A stretch of DNA of 64,000 bases from Diphasiastrum complanatum (GCA_029204225.1 CM055097.1:62520950-62584949); one strand, 5' to 3'; counted from the first letter of the stretch, positions 34,208 to 47,265 are shown. A program made the numbers and translations. Notes: generated from the letters alone by a model not told the origin.

Positions 34208-36673
34208 ACTACATCATCTTTATTGATGATTTGAGTAAGTTTGCTATCATCTACTTCATTCACAACAAATCAGAAGCTCTTGATAAATTTATAGAATATG
34301 TAAATTGGGCTGAGAAGTGGACAGGAAAGAAAGTCAAGCAGATACAAATAGATAGAGGTGGAGAATATATCAACTGATTTGCTGATTTTTGTAGCAGTCA
34401 CGGAATCCTTCACAGGAAGACTGTAGCATACACACACACCACAACACAATGGTGTTGTAGAGAGGAAGAGCATGACTCTCATGGAAGCAGCAAGATGCAT
34501 GATGGCCTACTCAAAGGCATCAAGATCACTATGGACTGAAGCGGTAGCTACAGCCGCCTACCTGCAGAATAGGACAGGCAAATCCGACGTTCCTCACACT
34601 ACCCCACATGAGGTGTTGTGGGGAAACAAGCCGAATCTAGCTCATGTACATACTATTTGGATGTGAAGCATATGCACACATACCAGATAAGTAGAGAAAG
34701 AAGTTGGATGAAAAAGTAGAGCAAGGTTTCTTGGTAGGCTATGATGTAAATCCTTCATGCTATAGAATCTACATACCTTTGATCCAAGAAGTAAAGTCTA
34801 TGAGAGACGTCAAATTCGATGAAGCAAGAACGATAGTTGACGGCGATCCAATCGGCTACCAGATTCTCAACAAGTAGTATTACGACCTACCCACACCAAT
34901 AGAGGGAGCAGACTCTGAACATCTGAATCAAGATGTTCAAACTGTGACTGAACTAAGTGACAGTTTAGGCAATGAGCAACAAGATATGTAGCCTATACCC
35001 AGAACACTTGCAACGCATAGTGGTTCTACTGTCAATAGGAAGGACAAAGACAAAGCAGTCACTGATCCTGCACCATCACCAAGGAGATCTGCAAGGGAGA
35101 GAAGGCAACCTATCAAGTATATACCGGACAGTTCAGCTTTCACTCAAGAAGAGTTTTGTGGATTGGGAGGTGAACCACAAATATGTCAAGAAGCTATTGA
35201 ATGTCCAGAAAAGGAAAAACGAATAAAGGCCATGGAAGACTAGATGGACTCCATGAAGAAGAACAAAGTCTGGACTCTTGAACCAGTGTCAGCAGACAAG
35301 AAGATTGTCAAATGTAAGTGGATCTACAAGTACAAGTATGGACTAGACAACAATGTATCCAGATACAAAGCCAGGCTAGTTGCGAAAGGTTTTTCGCAGA
35401 AGTATGGTGTTGACTACACCGAAATGTTTTCTCCTATAGTCAAGCATACCTCTATATGCATATTGTTCGCATATGCAGCAACCTAAAATCTGAAGATCCA
35501 TATTGTAGATGAAAAGACAACATTCCTACATGGAGATCTCAACAAAAAAGTTTGCATGGACCAGCCACCAGGTTTTTCCTGTAAGTCATTTGCTGACTAT
35601 GCCTGCAGGATGCACAAGAGCATCTACGCACTACAACATCTAGGTGAAAGTCATAGATGGTGAAATTATCATTATTGGTGTCTATGTTGATGACACATTA
35701 ATTCTGTCAAAGAGCGACACACTGATTGCACAGGTGAAAGAGGACATTTCAAGGCACTTTGAAATATCAAAACTAGGAGTAGTAAAATGCTACCTAGGCT
35801 TGCATATTGACAAAGATCTTGAGGGTGGAAGATTGTATCTACACCAATCAAGATACATTGAAAAAATTATTAAAGATTTTCAGATGACAGATTGCAATAG
35901 AGTGAACACTCCAATGGTACCTGGCATAGTACTGATGAATGAAGACTGTCCCAGAGATGATGCAGAGCGGAAAGCAATGCTGCAAAAGCCTTACAGATGA
36001 CTTATTGGTTTATTGATATACTTGACAGACAATATACAAGGTCGGACATTGCATATGTAGTGTTCAGATTGAGCCAATTCAACGTTAATCCAGGATGTAC
36101 ACACTGAAAAATTGCCAAGAGGATCTTGCAGTATCTGCAACAAACAAAGAACTATGGGCTTTGTTTTTCTCGTGATGCAGGATTTCTAGTGAAGTCCTAC
36201 AGTGATGCTAGCTGGGCATCTATGAGAGACGACTCTCAGAGCATCTCAAGAGGCTGTACCATCGCAGCAGATGCCGCTGTTATTTGGGTTCGCAAGAAGC
36301 AGACAATAACTACCCAATCTTCTTGTGAGGTAGAGTATGTTGTTGCAGCCAAGTGGCTAATGAGCTGACATGGCTCAAACAATTTTTAGAAGGATTGGCA
36401 GAGAGCACCAACAAGCCGTTGGTGCTGTATACAGATAGCACCTCTGCTATTCATCTGGCGAAAGACCTCGTGTTTCATTCCAGAACGAAACATATTGCTA
36501 TCATGTATCACTTGATCAAGGATCTGGTTGAAAGAAACGAGTTGAAGACCATGTTCGTTTCAATGAAGCAGATGGTGGCCGATATCCTCACAAAGCCTTT
36601 AGACAAGGCAATGTTTGAAAGGCAAAGGGCGTGCTTGGGAATCAGAAAAATACCCACTTTGAGAGGAAGCTGA
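34208..36673 (+). pseudogene. Decayed Ty1/copia pol, second family
   Basis: The sequence enters at the integrase core (FIDDLSKFAIIYFI, then IDRGGEYI) and continues through SLWTEAVATAAYLQNR, the RT segments CKWIYKYKYG and YKARLVAKGFSQKYGVDYTE, the active site YVDDTLILS and RNase H (YTDSTSAIHLAKDLVFHSR). It ends at ADILTKPLDKAMFE and a stop at 36671-36673. Many stops and frameshifts occur, and gag, protease and the LTRs are missing. It differs clearly from the intact element in sequence and runs in the opposite orientation. Confidence 0.9.
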
Positions 36674-38895
36674 AGAAACTTACACTTTCTAACCATCAAA
36701 GCTTTTGTATTTTTTTCTTGTGTTTTTTGGACTACTGCAATTTTGAACTAAATTTTGCATAGTCTGCATATTTGAACTTTTTTTTTTCGCACAGTTCGCA
36801 CTTTTCACATTTCCCGAAAAACCGAAACATGGCCAAAATATGACTTGGAACATATTTTAAAGGACCTTCGGATTTTTCGCAAATTTTGGAATATGTGACA
36901 CTTCGTCTAAAATGACTTAAGAGCAAGTTTTTTTTTGTTGAACTTCATGTTTTTCACATTTTTCTAAAGGGCAAAAAAAACCAAACTGCACCGCAAAGTC
37001 AACAATTGCGGTTCACATGCGGTCTCCTCCTCTTCACGAACCATCCGAGCTTCGCACTAGCACTCGTTGCGGTCTGATTGCAGTAGCTTGCCAAGACCTC
37101 ATGCTCCGAACGATGTTCACGATCGTAGAGGCACTGCAAGAAAACGATTGCGGTTATCAGGTGGCTGCAAAGGCGAAGCATCTCACAATCCCAGCACATG
37201 GACGGACTACTATGACAATTGTTAGGTTAAGTCTAAAGCTGTTCTTTTAATCCTATAGTTTAATCATCTCTCTTGTTCCTCAATATATAGGATCCGTGAG
37301 AGTGATGAAGAGAGTTGAAGAGTGTTAGTCATGCAGTAGCAGACACACATTGTCATGCAAACGAATATAGAATTAGTAGTAGCTAGTTTTACACGTAAGA
37401 GAGAATACCTCTCTTGCGCCACCATGTTGATCTGGGAAACAGACAACGCTAAAATTGTTGTTGTAACTTATTTTCAAAATACAGAGTTGCGACACTCTGT
37501 CTATGGTGTGTGATCTGTGAATGATTTTGATGCTTGCTTATAGTATATATACTTTCGTTGTTATTAAACATTATCTACTGTTCATAAATTTATTCAGATC
37601 TATAGTGTCAGTCTGTTGCCCACGGAAGATTTGTCTTGTGACTTCTTCAATCAACAACACAAGCATTTTCACATTCATTCTGGACAACCATTTATTCCTA
37701 GTGTCACTAATCTAATGTCAGCTAACATGCAAGTTATGAAATGTCATTACAATTTTTTTTTTAATGTAAAATCTAGTTATACCGAAACTGTTAGCCACAT
37801 CCACTAGTTTATGAAAAATCTATCAAGATACATGTGTATAACCACTCATAACAACTATAGACCATCCATGCATGTCAGAATCACTCACAAAATTGCCATG
37901 CACCAAATTTCCAAAAGCACAGTACTTTAAAGTATGGAAAAAGCAGACATGCATCAAAACAATTTGAATTCTATAATGTCAAATCTTATCACCTAAATTA
38001 GCAATCATTCAACTTATCCCTGTTGTGAATACGTAGCACAATAGATAGCACAAGCGAAAACATAAAATATAGGAAAAAGAGAAATCATTAGTCACCACAT
38101 AGGAACACACCATTACATTATGCAAACTATAGTCATGAGTGAGGGTTTGGGGTTTAAGCAACTCTCAAGAAGCCCCAACCCATGGTACTTATAAGTCAAT
38201 GTCTTATATATGACCTTTTGCTAGTACAATAGTTAATAAGAATTTAATAAAATGCAGCATATATGTCTTATAGTGTGTGCCCTATCAATATCAACTATCT
38301 AGAGGAAAATTTTATTTTGAGGAGAGGTGTTTGCTATTACTTCAACTACATACTAAAAAAAAAAGAGCCAAATTCGACAAGAAATATTTGTGTTGATTGA
38401 GGATGTAATTTTGGCCTCATAGGTCCAACAACACTGATTTGGAATTTAAAACAATGAGCATTGTGTCAATGGCTACTCAGCCATTTCTTTATCCTAGTTT
38501 GCTGGAAACAAATGTTTGCAGCAGTCTTGAACCCTGCAGTCCAATTGGTCTTGACTTTACACTCCAAAGTCCATGCATATGCAATTTGGATACATCCAAA
38601 TAGTAAACATTTTTTTTTTAGTTTGATGAATGGTAAAAAAAACTCTTTTGGTGTGTAAGTAGTGAGATCCAATTCTCAAGGGATTCATAAATGCTGATGG
38701 ATGGAGGATGCACTTTTTCCCAAGGCTCCATTCGAAACAGAACTCATGCCTTTTCGAAATGAGCAACCATGGTCGACTCTATGTTAATCCGATAAAGGGT
38801 TGAACAATGGGCTGGCTAGGTCAATGAATTTGGTGACTTTTATTGGTCATGTAAAAGAAACCACAATTGTTTACACTGGTGTCTCAAAAGATAAC
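36674..38895. other. Gene-free stretch after the decayed copia pol
   Basis: No gene is supported. A TGTTAGGTTAAG near 37218, followed by copia-LTR-like sequence, could be the start of the 3' LTR of the preceding element, but there is no partner LTR to confirm it. The remainder is AT-rich. Confidence 0.3.
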
Positions 38896-39345
38896 TCTTT
38901 TTTTTTTTTTGATATTAAAGGATGGGAAAACCATCAATGTACAAATAGATGAAAGCGCATAGAAAGATAATGCCCATTGGCAAAGAGTAATTAAGCTAAA
39001 AAGCTTAGTAAAACATAAAATATTAAAATAATCACTTAAAACCTAATGCTTGATGTAAGTTACCAACTAGAATAGTTGCAGTAATAGGTAATGTAGGAGG
39101 CCTCGAACGTTGCATTGAAAGTGCATGTGAACGTTGCAATGCATCAAAAATATGTTGACGATAGAAAGATACAATGAAGGATGGTAACGTTACATGTTGT
39201 CTCTGGCTCTTCACATGAAGACATCCATATGTTTCCAAAGCAAAGGGGATGAATTCTTCACCATATGCACGATTGTTATAATCTCTTTCCTTCTCTTGAG
39301 CTACGTGAGATACGACGGCCCCTTGCATGGTGGAAGAATGATGAA
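38896..39345 (-). mobile_element. 5'-truncated LINE 3' end with A-tail
   Basis: On the minus strand a reading frame (39328-39032) contains GEEFIPFALETYGCLH and later HALSMQRSRPPT, resembling the C-terminal tail after the RT of plant LINE ORF2 proteins. It stops about 120 nt before TTTAATATC and a run of A (T-run at about 38899-38910 on the plus strand). Coding tail plus 3' UTR plus A-tail fits a 5'-truncated LINE. No clear target-site duplication was found. Confidence 0.55.
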
Positions 39346-39445
39346 GAAGCTCCTATTGAGAGGGATTTTTTTTTTATTCTATTTTTTTCCAAAAAAAAAA
39401 GACTTGGTAATGGTTGATGTGGAAAAAAGGGAGAGAGCTGGGGAA

Positions 39446-39468
39446 GGGGGGGGGGGGGGGGGGGGGGG
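39446..39468. repeat. G homopolymer
   Basis: About 20 consecutive G on the plus strand, downstream of a purine-rich stretch. Such runs are G-quadruplex-prone and their length is error-prone in assemblies. Confidence 0.85.
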
Positions 39469-39600
39469 TGGTGTTTAGGAGACAGTTAATGCTAGTACAT
39501 CAAACATAATTTCAGTTTTAACGTTTTAATGAAGAGAATGGTGCTGCATCCACAACTGAATATGTGGGAGCAAAAAATTTATGGCAAATTTTTTTTACGC

Positions 39601-39790
39601 AACCTCCAACATGTGGCCCAGCTCTCTCTTAGTTGGGGCACATGACGAAGGCTGCCAGTGATGGTTGTCTCTGGTGGCAGCCTCCAGAAATGTGGGGGCA
39701 AGCCACATGTTGGAGGTAGAGCTACCTCCGACCTGTTGATCTATGGTTGGCATTGGACAACAATCCAAATGTTGGCAATAAGTATCACTT
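39601..39790. repeat. Dispersed repeat, copy 1 (pair with 45793-45965)
   Basis: Shares with 45793-45965 the phrases GCACATGACG / GCATGACGGAGGCT, GGCAGCCTC, AGAAATGTGGGG, CACATGT, GGAGGTAGAG and GCTACCTCC. Copy 1 also has inverted ends: ACCTCCAACATGTGGCC near 39603 and GCCACATGTTGGAGGT near 39700. Confidence 0.6.
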
Positions 39791-39845
39791 TTAATGAATG
39801 AAGTATAGTCGCTGGCCAACACTCTTTCTGTAGTGGATTTGGCCA

Positions 39846-41429
39846 CTGGCCAGCGCTAGTTTTCGACAAGAAAATTCATTTTGCTACTATGATTTAGCAG
39901 TGCCTTGCATGCAAACAAAACTCCACGCATTTTTTAGTATGGAATGATAGTAAAAGTGCGATGGACCGTTGTCCTTCCATATAGGTTCCGATGATACCAA
40001 TGGTTATAGTTTATATGTGGTTGATAAGAGTACTCTTTCTATACTCCATTGGCTGTAACTTGCTATGATTGATGGCTCCGGATGATTGCTCTGGTAGAAT
40101 GATAGAAACTATGATGATAGCTGCCTCTGATAACAAGTATAATGGCTTCTAAAGAATATAGCATGAAGAAAGCTTGGCTTGATAGTATCTTCCTGAGAAG
40201 ACGTGTGCACAAAAAATGATAATCTATATATCGTGGATATGGCGAGGAATGAATGCTTTTAAAAAGTTGAATGTTAAGTTAATAATCTTCGAAAAGACGA
40301 TGGATTAGCTATTGATAAAGACTATGAGGTTGGTAGAAGTGCTCTATGCTTAACACAATATTCTCGGTTTGAATCTGCTAGCACGTAGATGATTTGTTTA
40401 AACAACTGAAGATGGATAGTTTGCAAGAGATGACTTTGCCTATCATTCAGGTACGATGCTATATGGAACTTCACCAATACGGTGGGTAGCCTTACTCGTT
40501 ACTACAAGAAATCTTATACATGCATGATAATACTGCAAATGCTTCCTATTACGGTATTAGATAATAAATCTAGAAAAGCCTGATCTTATTTGCGTTAAAG
40601 TGGACATGAGCTTGTGGTTTTTTTTAAATAAATTTCTCCTGCATCCTAAGTCCGATTGTTATAAGTAAAGTCACGTACTCATATAGGGCTCGACCATGGC
40701 ACACTTGAATGGCATGGATTTGCCCAAGTTGTTCGGTGCTTGGACTCTCAAAAAACTATTACGGGAGATCCATGGGGGCTAGTATAGCACGAAGGTGCTC
40801 TAGTACCTAGCGTTGTGGCCATAGTCATGTCTCTATCCATCAGTGTAATGAAAGATAGTTGCTTACATGTAAAGTGTAGATGTGAATCTAATACCTTCCT
40901 TTTGCTCTTGTACTGATCAACATGGCTTGTGCCCTGATACGGCTTCGTTAAAGGGCGGAATGTATTGCTAAGTGATGAAGTAAATGATTGGGAAGATTGG
41001 ACATACTCGTTATAAATGCAATTTAGCTGATAGAGTAGTGAATCTTGTTTCGGACATGGATAACAACTGATGCTCAGCTATGACACATAAAATTCTCTCG
41101 TGACTAACTTGTGTGGTTTTGTTGTGTGAGATGGTGGCAGGTAACAGTTGGGCGTCTTAAAACTTGCTTCGCTTTATGGTATTCTGTACTATTAAACTTT
41201 ATACGGTTGTATTTTTATCTGTTATGCTATAAATTGAAGGGTTCAAAGGGTTTGGTCTTGACTTGTCAAGAGGGACTATGTGAAATCTTGTTACTCTCTC
41301 TCTAGCATCTCTGATGCCACCCCGACTACCCTTTGGTCGGGGTAGCACCAAACGTTTACCTTTACCTTGTATTTTATGGCTAACAAGGTCTATTGTATGG
41401 TGTAGTCCACAGGATGGTTTCATGATGCC
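39846..41429. other. Gene-free stretch before the RT relic
   Basis: No recognised gene. A hairpin with 8-bp perfect arms (ACCCCGAC / GTCGGGGT) lies at 41319-41343. The upstream part of the RT element may start here, but nothing marks its 5' end. Confidence 0.35.
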
Positions 41430-43846
41430 GTGACTCTTGTTGGCTATGGGGAGCCCCTTCCTCCTCCTAGTCCTTTTGTTCAGACTATTATATGTTGCAT
41501 GAAGAAGGTTGTTGAAGTTCACAAATTGATAACTGCTTATGATATGACTACTTGTAATGTTGCTAGCGCGAATGATAAATTTTTTTGCCTTGTTATTTTG
41601 ATGTGCATCATGGATTAAATCAAAATTTATTCGGATTTTATTAAAAAGAAGGAAACTTTTAGCATGGTTGAAAAATTTTACATGGACTTCTCAAATTATG
41701 CTGAACAAATTGCTGCTGAGGAAAAGTTCTGTAATACGCATATTCGGAAAGTATTTGCTTGCCTGGAAAAAGAAAATGGTGACTCCTCTATTGATACCCC
41801 TGTCCCTACTACTGCTTCTACTTCACCTCACCCTTTGATTTTTACTGAAGACCTTGATGAAGACAATGCTTCTCAGTTAGAGTCCTTCTAACAAGAAATC
41901 TATGATGTGGGAAATCAATCTGCCTTTGAATTTTGTCAGGCCAATAGTTGCCAAGTACCATTGGTACCAAGTCATATCATTGAGTTTAAATCTATAAAAA
42001 CTGCTTATAAACTTTAGAGCCTTCCCTCTGTAAACTTCCTAGCACCTATCTCTATTGATCTCTAGATCGCTCTTGCTCATTTACATTATTATAACAAATT
42101 CTTTGAGAGGATTGATGTTAAACGACTATATGCTAAAATCTTACTTCAGATTTTTGGTCATATTGATGAGACTTTTGAGCTTATTGTGTTTGGTTGGTCT
42201 TACTTTTCACATTTGAAGCATGAATGGTATAAACCCTTTCAAGTTTTTTGTGATTTCAACGTTGACAACATTCCACCTTGTATTAGAAGCAAAGTTTTAA
42301 AGAATGACTTGAACAAAGGTCTTAATCATATCCCATTGCGCCAGTCTAATATAAGTGAGGTGCCTTTAGAACTTTATCGTAGATGGTTTGAATTGGCAAG
42401 TTTTTTACCTAATTATCAATATATTGATCATGAGACTATTATGGAACATGCCTTGATTTGCAAAGATGTTGTAACAAACTTTTTGAAAAATACCAAGTGG
42501 CTGCATGGAAAAAATATAATGAATAACAAACTTACAAATGCCATTGATGAGCGTAATTGGATTACGACCAATCTGTATGTGAATGGTGTGGATAAGGCTC
42601 AACATAACCTATGTTTTATGTGCATCTAAGATCCGAGATACGTTTGCTACTAAAATACCTAATTTTCTAATAGGGAAAGAAGAATTACCTTTCTTACTCT
42701 GTACTTTCAAAGCACATAAAAATGCATTCAGATAAATTACAAACGCACATGACTGTTATTTTGCTAAGGTGGCCACGTTTATTTCTGGAGCTCTTGGTAT
42801 ACTGACTCCTCTCCTTATGGAGAGGGCAGGCCTTAAGGCAAATTCATACCGAAGTATTCTAAATGTGGATACCAACCTATTCTGGCAGTGCGATTCATCC
42901 ACTGAATTCTATCTTAATGTGCCTAAAAAAATCACTTCGATGTGGTCTACTGACATCGCAAAATGCTATGAATATTTTTCTTAATGGTCCTGATGGGCTA
43001 AAAACAATAATACGGAGAATGATCGGGTATGCATTGAAGTCTTGTAAAAACAAAAAACTTGCCTATCAATGGAAACCGAGCCTTAGGCAGTTTGATTGAA
43101 AATGGATTACCTATCAAACTATAAATTGGGCTGTTATTGACATGGAACCTCTTTGCCAATATAATGATATACTGATTGATAATTGCATAGTAAGATCAGG
43201 AAACAGGACTTGGAATTAGGTATGTGGTAATCCTATGGGTTTTGCCTGTTCCCCTACATGGTATAATAGGTATTTGTCATTCTTTGAATTACATTTTATA
43301 AAAGGACTCGCCAGACTTGGAAAGGTGGAATACCTACGTGCCTTCAAGCATACTTTCTGTTATATTGATGATATTTGTTTCATAAACAACATAGATGCTC
43401 TTTTATTTCTGGACAAGGAGCAACCTCGTGTCGATGATAATGCCTTATGGATCTAGCCCTTGGAGTACCTCACCATAGAAAATGAAGACACTTCGGATAA
43501 TAGGGTCAATTTTTTGAATATTACCACTACCTTTGATTCTTTATCAAGTAAGTTTCATATGAAAAAAATTGACAAGCGAAGAGAACTTCCGTTTTCGTTT
43601 TTCCAATATATACATTTGACTGCCAATAGGCCGATTATGAACTCGTATAAAGTTATTGTCACTCAAATTATTGCAGTCATTTACTGTTGTAGCGAACATG
43701 ATACCTTTATGGATGAGGTCGGAAACATCGTTCTTGCTTTTCAATGTAATGGCTTCATGAGAGGAAGATTGTATGGGATTATAAACAACCTATTCCTACA
43801 CAATTTGTTCCCTGAACTCAAGTTTACTTTACCAAAAAAATGCTAA
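41430..43846 (+). pseudogene. Decayed non-LTR reverse transcriptase, Penelope-like affinity, no endonuclease seen
   Basis: A broken coding region of about 800 codons changes frame twice. Its first half (one frame, 41430-42629, with stops) includes LRQSNISEVPLELYRRWFEL. Then come FLLCTFKAHKN, STDIAKCYEYFS and GNPMGFACSPTWYNRYLSFF (RT motif GxPMGxxCSP), the active site FCYIDDICFINN, and a thumb-like part with VNFLNITTTF, DKRRELPFSF and a final NNLFLHNLFPELKF. The order (KAHK, motif A, GMGxxCSP, YIDD, FLN/L, KRR..F) resembles Penelope-type RTs, not copia, gypsy or typical LINE RTs. No GIY-YIG domain is seen after the RT. A TC/CA microsatellite follows at 43973. Family placement is my inference. 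Confidence 0.7.
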
Positions 43847-43969
43847 ATTTCTTTTGGTGGGCAGTTAGCACTCCATCTCAGGGGTGGTAACTGCCCTCCG
43901 AGAGACTTTGCTAGGTGTGGAAACGGTTGGTGTGTTTAGGGTCACGCCTACTCCCCCCATATGTAACAC

Positions 43970-44075
<106 letters not shown>

Positions 44076-44174
44076 CTCTCCTCTCCTCCTATGTCATGTC
44101 GTCTGTTTGTTTGTTTGTCTCTCTTTTTCTCTCTCACTCGGAGGGCGCAAGGGAGGGGGCGTAGTGTTGTAAAG

Positions 44175-44300
44175 CTACCTTTACAAGCTTTACTTTCGGC
44201 GCCACTGGCGCCAGCAGCGCCCCTGCTGCTCTAGGCGCCAACGGCGCCGACGCCGCACCCGGCGCCACTATGACCAGAATCCAGCCGGCGCCAAGTTTCT
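44175..44300. repeat. GGCGCC-rich block
   Basis: At least six GGCGCC palindromes within about 100 bp, at the left edge of a GC-richer region that reaches the PPR gene. No open frame of note. Confidence 0.7.
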
Positions 44301-44464
44301 ATGGCTGAAAATCTTTGATCGGTTCTAGCAAAGTCCAGAGAGCTCAGATCGATGTGCAATCACCTCACACGATCTAGGCATGATTAAAGGAAACCTGAGG
44401 ATCAATAAAATCTAGAGAAAGAAAATGACTTTATAGAGAGAGAGAATCTTAGAGAGAGAAAAAT

Positions 44465-44740
44465 GTGCTTTACCAGCCTGGGTAGAGTGCTTGGTATGAG
44501 GGGGGGTGCCGAATCCCACCAATACTATAGGGGAGTGCGGGTTGCGACTCAGAGCGAGCTCCAACCAAGTCTCAGCCTCCCTTGCTGGAATGTTGTCATG
44601 GCTCTCGCCTTGGCATGCTAGTGCCCCGGAGACTAGGGTCGGTCACGCACTTGAAATGTAACCTTCTCAGATTTATCAATAAAGTGGGATTTTTCTCAAA
44701 CTGACTTTGATTACCTTCTGGGTTTCAGTGTTCGGTAAAA
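44465..44740 (+). repeat. GC-rich dispersed repeat, copy 1 (pair with 46580-46860)
   Basis: Shares with 46580-46860, in the same order, GTGCTTTACCAG, GCCGAATC, ACTATAGGGGA, TCTCAGC, CCCC..GAGAC, ATGTAAC and an AATAAAGT near the end. The AATAAA suggests a transcript 3' end or LTR. Divergence is high. Neither copy has a recognisable protein. Confidence 0.5.
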
Positions 44741-44804
44741 GCGCCAGTTGTAAGGCCGCTTCAAAATTTTTAAGCTGGCACATAGTTGAGGGTCGTATCC
44801 CGGG

Positions 44805-44876
44805 ACGCCAGCGGTATGCCGTCGGGACCATTCGGTCCGTGGCGTCAGCGGTATGCTGTCGGGACCATTTGGTCCA
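44805..44876. repeat. 37-bp tandem duplication
   Basis: Two adjacent units with GCGGTATGC and GTCGGGACCATT, period 37. A looser degenerate series containing AGTTGGTTAAGTYTGAT recurs at about 45075, 45140 and 45260. Confidence 0.75.
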
Positions 44877-45706
44877 GGAACTGGTTGTCTCCATATCTGT
44901 CGCGGCTTGTGGTTCTGAGTGTTCCTTGCATGAACGTGAATGGGTTAAGCTCTTGGGGAACAGGCTTTAACCTGTCGGCTGAGTTGGATGGCTTGCTTGG
45001 GTAAAAGTTACCTGTTTATGGCTGTCTAGTCTGGCGTGGCGCCAGGTTGTCTTCCAGCGCTCGTGACGAAGCTTTCAGTTGGTTAAGTCTGATGTAAGTC
45101 AGACCGCTTGCTTGGAATGGATGTTACTCGTTTGTAACGAAGCTTCGAGTTGGTTAAGTTTGATGTATGTCGGACGGCTTGCTTGGAGGGAAGTCACCCA
45201 CATCGGGACCCCCGATCTAGCATGACGCCAGGTTGGATCTCAATGTTGGTTTTTGGAACTTCAAGTTGGTTAAGTCTGATCGTTGTTGGCGAGTTGGCTG
45301 CTTGTATGTCAAGTGGGTTTGGATGGCAAGAGTTGAAGGCTGGGAAGCTAAGTCATGGTTCCCGGCTCCCTTTGAGATGCCTGCGCTACATGTAAGGAGT
45401 CTCCCCCCCCCCCTCTCCGCGCGCACACACACACACATCATCAGTTGCACGCCATCGGCAGGTACCCTTCACTAGTCTATATAATTGAAACTATTTAAAG
45501 AGTGTGTGTGATCAAACCTATAACGCCTAGGTTAGATCACCCCCCCCCCTCTCTCTCACGTGCTGGTCACGCCTAGGTTTCACAAATCCCTCCCCCCCTT
45601 GTCTCTCTCTCATGCGCTGGCCAGGCATGCGGGCTAGCTTGACTAGCGCGCTCTCTCCCTCCCTCCTCTAGGCTGGTTAGCGTGCTCTCTCCCTCCTCTC
45701 TCCCAT

Positions 45707-45708
<2 letters not shown>

Positions 45709-45792
<84 letters not shown>
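45709..45792. repeat. (TC)n microsatellite
   Basis: About 84 bp of pure TC, the longest dinucleotide run in the window. Confidence 0.95.
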
Positions 45793-45795
<3 letters not shown>

Positions 45796-45965
45796 TGGGC
45801 CGCATGACGGAGGCTACCACTGGTGGTTGCATCTAATGGCAGCCTCTAGAAATGTGGGGCTAGGTCACATGTCGGAGGTAGAGTGCTACCTCCAACCTAT
45901 GTGTCATCATCTGATTGGACATATTTCTACCAACTGCCAGAGGCAGACTCTAGAGGCTAGCTTGT
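45793..45965. repeat. Dispersed repeat, copy 2 (pair with 39601-39790)
   Basis: Begins immediately after the TC run and shares the ordered phrases listed for copy 1. A second TC run (46033-46108) follows a short distance downstream. Confidence 0.6.
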
Positions 45966-46028
45966 CTCTGGAGGTTGACATTTTTCACCTTCGAAGGTAG
46001 AGCCAACCTACCTACTCCATGTGTCCCT

Positions 46029-46032
<4 letters not shown>

Positions 46033-46108
<76 letters not shown>
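46033..46108. repeat. (TC)n microsatellite
   Basis: About 76 bp of TC. Confidence 0.95.
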
Positions 46109-46110
<2 letters not shown>

Positions 46111-46579
46111 GGTATATGGAAATTACGAAAAGTGGAGGCTAGGAATGCGCACATGTGTGTTTGGGATATGAGATATGGAGGTTAGGGAGAAAAAAGCTGA
46201 TTTCGCCGCAAGCCCCTGTGAACTTGAAGATTGTGATGGAGTCCACATTATGGCCTTGGGCCCCTTTCCATGTGAAAGTGGGTCCTTGTTTTAAAGCTGA
46301 CTCGGGTGCACCCAGCGTGCCCTGTAAGACTCTAAGGGGTGACACTCTCTAGGGTCCCAGAGCAAGTTAGAACGTCAAGGACTGAACCTCCGACCTGTGG
46401 TGAGCCAGTCAAGTAGTCACAAGTCATAAGCTAGCTCTGGAGCTCGAGTCATGGCCTAGTCAGGAAGCAAGTTGATTATGTCGCTGGGACGGCTCCCGGG
46501 ACCCATGTCCGGGAGCCAGACTGATTCTACCAGGCTTGCCAGGCTTAATCAGCGAAATAAAAACTAAGTCCTAAAAAGC

Positions 46580-46860
46580 GTGCTTTACCAGAAAGCACTA
46601 TGTTTCAAACCAGAGCGGGTGCGCCGAATCACAGCAGAACTATAGGGGAAGTCCAGCAGACAGAAACTTGGGCAGCTCAACCAACGCTAGGAATCCAGTC
46701 GCCAGGTCTCAGCTCCCTCTACCAGCACGAGCCAGGCACAATGTCCAGCACGTGTTGGTGGCCCCGAGACCGGTCAGTCTATGTATGAATGTAACTTTTT
46801 CTAAATCTAATAAAGTTGATCCTTGGGGATGATTACCATTTCGGTTTCGCCTCCGGGACT
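46580..46860 (+). repeat. GC-rich dispersed repeat, copy 2 (pair with 44465-44740)
   Basis: Second member of the pair, with the same ordered landmarks including an AATAAAGT near 46808. It lies about 0.5-0.8 kb upstream of the PPR start codon. Confidence 0.5.
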
Positions 46861-47217
46861 GGTCCAAGTGGAAGGACCCTTACTACAATCTTTTTGCGTC
46901 GTCGGCGCCTGAGGGTCCTCGTCATCGACATGTGGCTTGCCGCTATGCCAATTGGTCAGTTTGGCGACCACTATGCCTTGGGTTTCATGTGTGGCTTATC
47001 TTTGCCTTTGGTTACCTTTTGAGGACGGATTTTGAGTTGGCTTTCGAGCTGGTTGGGATTCCAATTTTCTTAAGTCCGAATGGTTAAGTTTGTTACGTTT
47101 TTGAGTTGACTTTTACGTAAGTGCATGATGAATGAATGTTATACTTAAGCGCGTGTTGAAAAAACCGCAAGTCCCAGCGCCCCTTTGAGGCGCGGGCGGA
47201 ACATTGATCATGTGCAC

Positions 47218-47221
<4 letters not shown>

Positions 47222-47262
<41 letters not shown>
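47222..47262. repeat. (TC)n microsatellite upstream of the PPR gene
   Basis: About 41 bp of TC ending about 108 bp before the PPR start codon, possibly in its leader. Confidence 0.95.

Positions 47263-47265
<3 letters not shown>

Noticed and set aside
37017-37250. Frame with MRSPPLHEPSELRTSTRCG as a small gene
   Set aside because: Short and without homology I can recognise, in the 3' region of a decayed copia element.
41319-41343. GC hairpin as a terminator or ribozyme
   Set aside because: A short palindrome with no hammerhead core (CTGANGA plus GAAA) nearby. Factor-independent terminators are not expected in a plant nuclear genome.
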